This document shows positions 15,328-19,884 of a stretch of DNA of 19,884 nucleotides, in pieces; the stretch's first letter is position 1, and each line of letters opens with the position of its first letter. The DNA comes from Bacteroidales bacterium (GTDB lineage: Bacteria > Bacteroidota > Bacteroidia > Bacteroidales > UBA1715): positions 1-19,884 of the forward strand of contig JAFZTG010000198.1 of NCBI GenBank assembly GCA_017618935.1, in the 5' to 3' direction. The notes under the pieces were generated by a model that saw nothing but the letters and a program-made list of their open reading frames with translations, was not told the DNA's origin and ran no database searches. Made by a program: the position numbers and the translations under genes.

Positions 15328-17567
15328 TGAAATTATTGTCGCTTATATTGCTCCAAATATTGTCGGGAAATCCATCCGATACGATTGTAGATATTGGTTT
15401 GGTGACGGTTTCCGCATCTGTAAAGAATTCTGGCGAAACAGACGAATTGGCGTTGGCATCGTCGTCGTTCAATATAAAGGAAATAGAAAGCAAAAACTTG
15501 AATTCCGTGAAAGATGCGTCGATTTCGGTGCCGAATTTCTACCAACCAAAGTATGGTTCACGCATCACATCGTCTATTTACATACGCGGATTTGGTTCTC
15601 GAATAGACCAGCCTGCAATGGGACTGGTAATTGACAATGTTCCAATAATGAACAAAAATGCTTTTGACTTTGATTTTCTCGACATTCGTCGAATCGCTGT
15701 TTTACGAGGGCCACAAGGCACGCTTTACGGAAGGAACTCCAATGGTGGCGTGATGGACATTCACACCATTTCGCCGTTGGCTTGGCAAGGGACCAAAATC
15801 AGCGTAGGATTTGACTCGGAGCCTGCTTACAATGCACAAATTTCCCATTATGGTATATCCAAAACCAAACGACTCGGATATGCTATTTCTGCCCATTTTA
15901 CGCATCATGACGGATTTTTTACCAATACCTACAACGGTGCGAAATGCGATGCAGGAAATTCATTTGCAGCCCGTTCAAAAATCCATTGGCTTCCAAAATC
16001 AGGCAGTTGGGACATTGAAAATACGCTTTCGGGAAACGTGGTGGACGAAGGAGGGTATGCCTATAAACGTTTCGACACGGAACAAAACCTGTTGAATCCT
16101 GTGAGATACAACGACACGTGCCACTATTCCCGTATAAGCATTATTGACGGGCTTGTGGCGAAATATTCTGGCTCGAACGTTGATTTTGCTTCGGTGACCA
16201 GTTACCAGTTGCTGTACGATAATATGTTGTTGGACAATGACTTTACAGCCGAATCGTATTTTACATTGCAACAAAAACTGTACGAAAATGCTGTTACACA
16301 GGAGTTTATATTGAAACGACACGATAAGACAAAGCGATGGCAATGGAACACGGGATTATTCTCATTTGTGAAACAGCTCAAAATGGATTCGCCGGTGACA
16401 TTCAAACGCGACGGGATTGATAACCTTATTCTCAACAATGCCAATGCGGGAATCCACAGCGTTTTTCCTACAAATGGAATACAAATCGCAGATTCTTCAT
16501 TTCCTATTTTATGTAATTTTACGATTCCGACAATTGGAGCGGCAGTGTTTCACGAATCGAGATGGAACGTCGGCAAATGGAGATTTACCGCAGGGCTGAG
16601 AGTTGACTTTGAACACGCCGAAATGGATTACAACGAGCAATGCGACATTCACTATCGTTTCGACCTGACAATGAGCAGTTTCAAGAATCTTCATTCCAAT
16701 TTCACAGGAAAAGAAAAAACGACTTCACTTGTGGCGTTGCCAAAGGTTTCTGCGCAATATTTCTTCGAACATGGGAGCGTGTATGTCTCGTTCGCCAACG
16801 GTCACAAGGCGGGTGGATTCAACACGCAGATTTTTTCCGATATAATGCAGTCAGTTTTAATGAACCAAATGATTCGCGACATAGGAATGACACCAAAATC
16901 AAACAATGTACAAACGGCCCGCGACACCAAATATGAGCCCGAAACGAACTATAACTTTGAAATAGGAGGGAAGTATCACCACAATTCGTTTTCAACGGCA
17001 ACCACCATATTCTGGATTGAAGGCGTGAATCAGCAAATCACCGTTATGCCCGAAGGCAGCGGCATAGGTAGAATGATGTCGAATGCAGGACGGACACGAA
17101 GTGTAGGAATTGAGAACAGCACACGTTTTACTCCGAACAATTGGACATTTGGCATAGATGCAGGCGTTACCGACGCCCGTTTCCGTGATTATCAATACAA
17201 CGATACCACAAATTACAAGGGAAAGCATGTGCCATATGCGCCAACTAGTACAGTCTCTGTTTCGGCAAAATATCTGTGGGATATTCAGAAAAAATGGGTG
17301 GATAATCTCTCTTTTGCTGTTCAAAATCAGATGATTGGCAAAATTTATTGGAACGAAAGCAATAGCTTGTCACAGCCGATGTATGCTCTTCTTTCGGCAA
17401 ATATCGGCTATCAGAAAGAAAATCTGTCGATACAACTGTTTGTCAGAAATATTGCAAACACGCAGTATCACACGTTCTATTTCAAGTCGATTTCGCGTGA
17501 GTTTTATTCCGACGGAACTCCTCGGACGATAGGTATCAATCTGAAATATTCAATTAGTAATTCATAA
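15327..17567 (+). CDS. TonB-dependent outer-membrane receptor
   Basis: Outer-membrane beta-barrel that imports a ligand using energy passed on by TonB. The 746 residues start with a short signal-like segment (MKLLSLILLQILSG). A possible TonB box (DTIVDIGLVTVSAS, from residue 18) follows. The plug domain runs from about residue 45 to 160 (IYIRGFGSRIDQPAMGLVID, LRGPQGTLYGRNSNGG). The barrel ends in a typical last-strand region (FYSDGTPRTIGINLKYSI), although the final residues SNS are not aromatic. It lacks the N-terminal carboxypeptidase-like domain of SusC proteins and has no SusD partner, so it resembles siderophore, haem or cofactor receptors more than glycan importers. The ligand is unknown. 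The lipoprotein gene follows after 11 nt. Confidence 0.9.
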   Translation: MKLLSLILLQILSGNPSDTIVDIGLVTVSASVKNSGETDELALASSSFNIKEIESKNLNSVKDASISVPNFYQPKYGSRITSSIYIRGFGSRIDQPAMGLVIDNVPIMNKNAFDFDFLDIRRIAVLRGPQGTLYGRNSNGGVMDIHTISPLAWQGTKISVGFDSEPAYNAQISHYGISKTKRLGYAISAHFTHHDGFFTNTYNGAKCDAGNSFAARSKIHWLPKSGSWDIENTLSGNVVDEGGYAYKRFDTEQNLLNPVRYNDTCHYSRISIIDGLVAKYSGSNVDFASVTSYQLLYDNMLLDNDFTAESYFTLQQKLYENAVTQEFILKRHDKTKRWQWNTGLFSFVKQLKMDSPVTFKRDGIDNLILNNANAGIHSVFPTNGIQIADSSFPILCNFTIPTIGAAVFHESRWNVGKWRFTAGLRVDFEHAEMDYNEQCDIHYRFDLTMSSFKNLHSNFTGKEKTTSLVALPKVSAQYFFEHGSVYVSFANGHKAGGFNTQIFSDIMQSVLMNQMIRDIGMTPKSNNVQTARDTKYEPETNYNFEIGGKYHHNSFSTATTIFWIEGVNQQITVMPEGSGIGRMMSNAGRTRSVGIENSTRFTPNNWTFGIDAGVTDARFRDYQYNDTTNYKGKHVPYAPTSTVSVSAKYLWDIQKKWVDNLSFAVQNQMIGKIYWNESNSLSQPMYALLSANIGYQKENLSIQLFVRNIANTQYHTFYFKSISREFYSDGTPRTIGINLKYSISNS

Positions 17568-17578
17568 ATTTTAACACA

Positions 17579-18052
17579 ATGAAACATTTACAATTTTTTG
17601 CAACTCTGCTTATTGCAGGAACAGTATTCACAGCGTGTGGAAACGACGACAACAAAAAAGAAGATCCGAAACCAGAAACTGAAGTAACGGCAAATGGTTC
17701 GTATTTGGGAACACTGGTGGTTAACCTTAGCGATGGTACGACGTACACTCAGGAAGAAGTTTCTGTTGACTACAATGAAACCGACACGGCAGGCTACGTA
17801 CTTACGCTCTATCAGGTTTCGTTCTCGCCAAGAATGCCAATGAAATTAGACTTGATAATTCCTAATGTGGAAAATAAAAACGAAAATGGAAAAACAACTT
17901 TGTCGGGAGATGGCATAATTCCATGGGCTATGGGTAAGGAATTTGAGCAATACACAATCACAAATCTTTCAGGTACGATAAATGATGGAACACTTTCTGT
18001 TTCAATGAATTGTGGGAGTTCTCCGATGGCATTTACAGGAGAAAAGAAATAA
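17579..18052 (+). CDS. Small surface-type lipoprotein, calycin-like beta-barrel candidate
   Basis: A 157-residue lipoprotein with signal MKHLQFFATLLIAGTVFTAC (lipidated Cys20). The Cys is followed by GNDDNKKED, an acidic stretch like the signal that sends Bacteroidota lipoproteins to the outer surface. The rest (about 40-157) alternates short beta-strand-like segments (GSYLGTLVVNLSDGTTYTQE, YTITNLSGTINDGTLSVSM). It resembles the calycin-like lipoprotein domains of Bacteroidales, which I recall only from memory. It lies 11 nt after the TonB receptor gene and should be co-transcribed with it. A role as an accessory ligand-binding protein for the receptor, as HmuY is for HmuR, is inferred from this context. 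The gene ends before a strong terminator. Confidence 0.75.
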   Translation: MKHLQFFATLLIAGTVFTACGNDDNKKEDPKPETEVTANGSYLGTLVVNLSDGTTYTQEEVSVDYNETDTAGYVLTLYQVSFSPRMPMKLDLIIPNVENKNENGKTTLSGDGIIPWAMGKEFEQYTITNLSGTINDGTLSVSMNCGSSPMAFTGEKK

Positions 18053-18065
18053 GCAATTATTCAAC

Positions 18066-18113
18066 AAAAAAAATCCCGTATTGGATAGAGATTACCAATA
18101 CGGGATTTTTTTT
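18066..18113. terminator. Bidirectional intrinsic terminator
   Basis: A perfect 19-bp stem: A8-TCCCGTATTGG (18066-18084), a 10-nt loop, and CCAATACGGGA-T8 (18095-18113). The T8 serves transcripts from the left and, on the other strand, the complement of the A8 serves transcripts from the right. It ends both the receptor-lipoprotein operon and the rnf unit. Confidence 0.93.
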
Positions 18114-18135
18114 CAAATTTTTGATTTAAAACTTT

Positions 18136-19104
18136 CTATTTTTTAGATCCGTAACGACAAGGTTTTATTTTATTGAGTAGGGGAACTACCGCATTCATAA
18201 TCAATATGGCAAACGACATTCCTTCTGGATATGCTCCAAATCTTCGAATAACGATTGTCAATACTCCGATACCGATACCAAATAGTATTTTGCCCAAACT
18301 TGTCATTGGCGATGTTGAATAGTCTGTCGCCATGAAAATTGCTCCGAGCATTGCACCTCCCGAACAGATGTGCAACAACGGGCTGGCATTCAGTTCAGGA
18401 TTTACGGCATACATAATTCCCGATAGTATGAACATTGAGCCTAACACGCTCACAGGAATGTGCCACGTGATTGTTCTGGTACATAATAAATAGATTCCTC
18501 CAATCACAAGTGCCATAACGGAGATTTCCCCCAAACTACCACCGATATTACCGAAAATCATATCTTGTACTGTTGGTAAGTCAATGTCGGTGAGTATTTT
18601 ACCGCTTTTTATGCTTTCTTTTATCAAACCGAGCGGCGTGGCGCCAGTCGTGCCGTCAACCGAATAATCCTGCACTTTTGTCCACGTTGTCATGTCGGCA
18701 GGGAACGAAACCAACAGGAATACACGACCAACCAGGGCCGGGTTGAAAATGTTGCATCCCAAACCGCCAAACGACATTTTTGCAATGCCGATAGCGACCA
18801 AACTACCAATAATAACCATCCATATCGGCAAGGTGTTTGGCAGGTTGAAGGAGAGAAGCACGCCCGTAATGATTGCCGAACAGTCTTTTATGGAATAGTC
18901 CTCGTTTTTGAACAACCATTTGTTTATGGTAAATTCAAAGAATACGCAGGAAATAACAGCCGTGAGCATTGAAATCAAGGCAGAAATGCCAAATACCACG
19001 ATTGAAAATATACAAGCGGGAAGAAGGGCAATCAGTACGTTGCACATCAATTTTCGTGTGTTCGTATCTGATTGATAATGAGGAGATGGAGAAACTGTTA
19101 ACAT
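18136..19104 (-). CDS. rnfD: Rnf electron-transport complex subunit D
   Basis: Integral membrane subunit of the Rnf complex, which couples electron flow between reduced ferredoxin and NAD+ to ion transport across the inner membrane. The 322 residues start LTVSPSPHYQSDTNTRKLM, typical of RnfD/NqrB proteins, and contain about nine to ten hydrophobic segments. The flavin attachment motif is DGTTGATPLGL, with Thr156 as the expected covalent FMN site. Further family motifs are GGLGCNIFNPALVGR and the late FMATDYSTSP. The gene starts 18 nt after rnfC. It is followed by a strong terminator and a convergent, unrelated gene instead of the usual rnfG. Confidence 0.95.
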   Translation of the reverse strand: MLTVSPSPHYQSDTNTRKLMCNVLIALLPACIFSIVVFGISALISMLTAVISCVFFEFTINKWLFKNEDYSIKDCSAIITGVLLSFNLPNTLPIWMVIIGSLVAIGIAKMSFGGLGCNIFNPALVGRVFLLVSFPADMTTWTKVQDYSVDGTTGATPLGLIKESIKSGKILTDIDLPTVQDMIFGNIGGSLGEISVMALVIGGIYLLCTRTITWHIPVSVLGSMFILSGIMYAVNPELNASPLLHICSGGAMLGAIFMATDYSTSPMTSLGKILFGIGIGVLTIVIRRFGAYPEGMSFAILIMNAVVPLLNKIKPCRYGSKK

Positions 19105-19122
19105 ATCTCTAAATCTTTAAAG

Positions 19123-19884
19123 TTATTTCTTTTCTTGTTGTTGTGCTTTTGCAGCCTCTTCTTTTTTAATCATTTGCATAACGTTAGCCTTTCCTAATCG
19201 AATATAGTCGAGCAACGGTTTGTGTGCAGGGCAGGAGAACGAACAAGAGCCACATTCAAAACAGTCGCGGATGTTATGCTCGTTCAATTCTGCAATCATA
19301 TTCTTTTTTGACAATGCATACAATAAATAGGGTTCCAATCCCATTGGACAGCCGTCAACGCAACGACCACAACGGATGCAGTTGCTTTCTTTCTTGCGAT
19401 GGGCTTCTGCCTCGGTCATGCACAAAACGCCTGAAGAGCCTTTCATTATTGGAACCTCAAGGTTTTGGATTGCTTTTCCCATCATAGGACCGCCGGAAAT
19501 GATTTTTGCCGTATTTTCGGGCATCCCGCCAACAGCTGCAAGCACATTTGCAGTGCTTGTTCCCATACGTACCAATAAATTCGACGGATTTGGCAGGGCA
19601 GTACCCGTAACCGTCACAACACGTTCAAACAACGGTTTGTTTTTCTCAACAGCCTCATATACGGCAAATGTCGTCGCCACGTTGCTCACAACGCAGCCGA
19701 TAGAGCCAGGAAGTTGTCCCGACGGAACTTCGCGACCTGTCAATGCTTGAATGAGATGTTTTTCGCTTCCTTGCGGATATTTCACTTTAAGGGGCACAAC
19801 TTCAATTCCGCTGAATTTTGCAGCGGTTTTGGTCATATTTTCTATTGCGTCGGGTTTGTTGTTTTCAATGCCGATTTTAGCAGT
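19123..19884 (-). CDS. rnfC: Rnf electron-transport complex subunit C, C-terminal part (cut by window edge)
   Basis: Peripheral iron-sulfur and flavin subunit of Rnf, on the cytoplasmic side, thought to exchange electrons with NAD(H). The frame is open to the right edge of the window, so 253 C-terminal residues are visible and the N-terminus is missing. An SLBB-like region (VVTVTGTALPNPSNLLVRMG) is followed by two 4Fe-4S ferredoxin motifs, CIRCGRCVDGCP and CFECGSCSFSCP. After these comes a short Lys/Glu/Gln-rich tail. An internal Met at 19836 is not the true start, because homologous sequence continues upstream of it. The gene precedes rnfD by 18 nt in the same unit. Confidence 0.95.
   Translation of the reverse strand, partial: TAKIGIENNKPDAIENMTKTAAKFSGIEVVPLKVKYPQGSEKHLIQALTGREVPSGQLPGSIGCVVSNVATTFAVYEAVEKNKPLFERVVTVTGTALPNPSNLLVRMGTSTANVLAAVGGMPENTAKIISGGPMMGKAIQNLEVPIMKGSSGVLCMTEAEAHRKKESNCIRCGRCVDGCPMGLEPYLLYALSKKNMIAELNEHNIRDCFECGSCSFSCPAHKPLLDYIRLGKANVMQMIKKEEAAKAQQQEKK

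Overview
The window looks like chromosomal DNA from a member of the Bacteroidota, most likely of order Bacteroidales. It is A+T-rich and genes lack Shine-Dalgarno sequences. Many starts are preceded by a TAnnTTTG box, the -7 element of the Bacteroides primary sigma factor. The gene content agrees: a type IX secretion sorting domain with SprB-like repeats, a TonB receptor paired with a lipoprotein, Bacteroidales-type agmatine enzymes and an Rnf complex. I see no insertion sequence, phage gene, CRISPR array, tRNA or rRNA.

Layout. Positions 1-5271 read leftward: a three-gene operon (polysaccharide export lipoprotein, Wzc-like tyrosine kinase/co-polymerase, fmt), then dnaB, cut by the window edge and with its own promoter. 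Positions 5359-5602 read rightward and form a compact unit with promoter, 52-codon ORF and terminator. Then come a PfkB-family sugar kinase (rightward) and, overlapping its 3' end, a leftward gene joining a degenerate receiver domain to an RsbW-like ATPase. Positions 7636-10168 carry a large secreted type IX cargo protein with SprB-like repeats. It converges on nadE (leftward), whose glutaminase domain appears to lack its catalytic cysteine. A DEDDy exonuclease gene is divergent from nadE and is followed by the aguA-aguB pair for making putrescine from agmatine.

Positions 14637-18052 form one module. A LuxR-type regulator is divergent from a TonB-dependent receptor and a small surface-type lipoprotein. 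A perfect 7-bp inverted repeat overlies the receptor promoter and start codon. A strong bidirectional terminator separates this module from rnfD and rnfC (leftward), with rnfC cut by the right edge. Unusually, rnfD is the last gene of its unit.

The most notable observations are the degenerate NadE glutaminase site, the inverted repeat at an apparently leaderless receptor promoter, the unannotated small gene at 5411-5569, the pseudo-receiver/ATPase fusion, and the Rnf unit ending at rnfD. All calls come from reading the sequence; no database search was possible. No stretch longer than about 300 bases lacks a gene. The longest, 5198-5410, holds the export-operon leader and two promoters.
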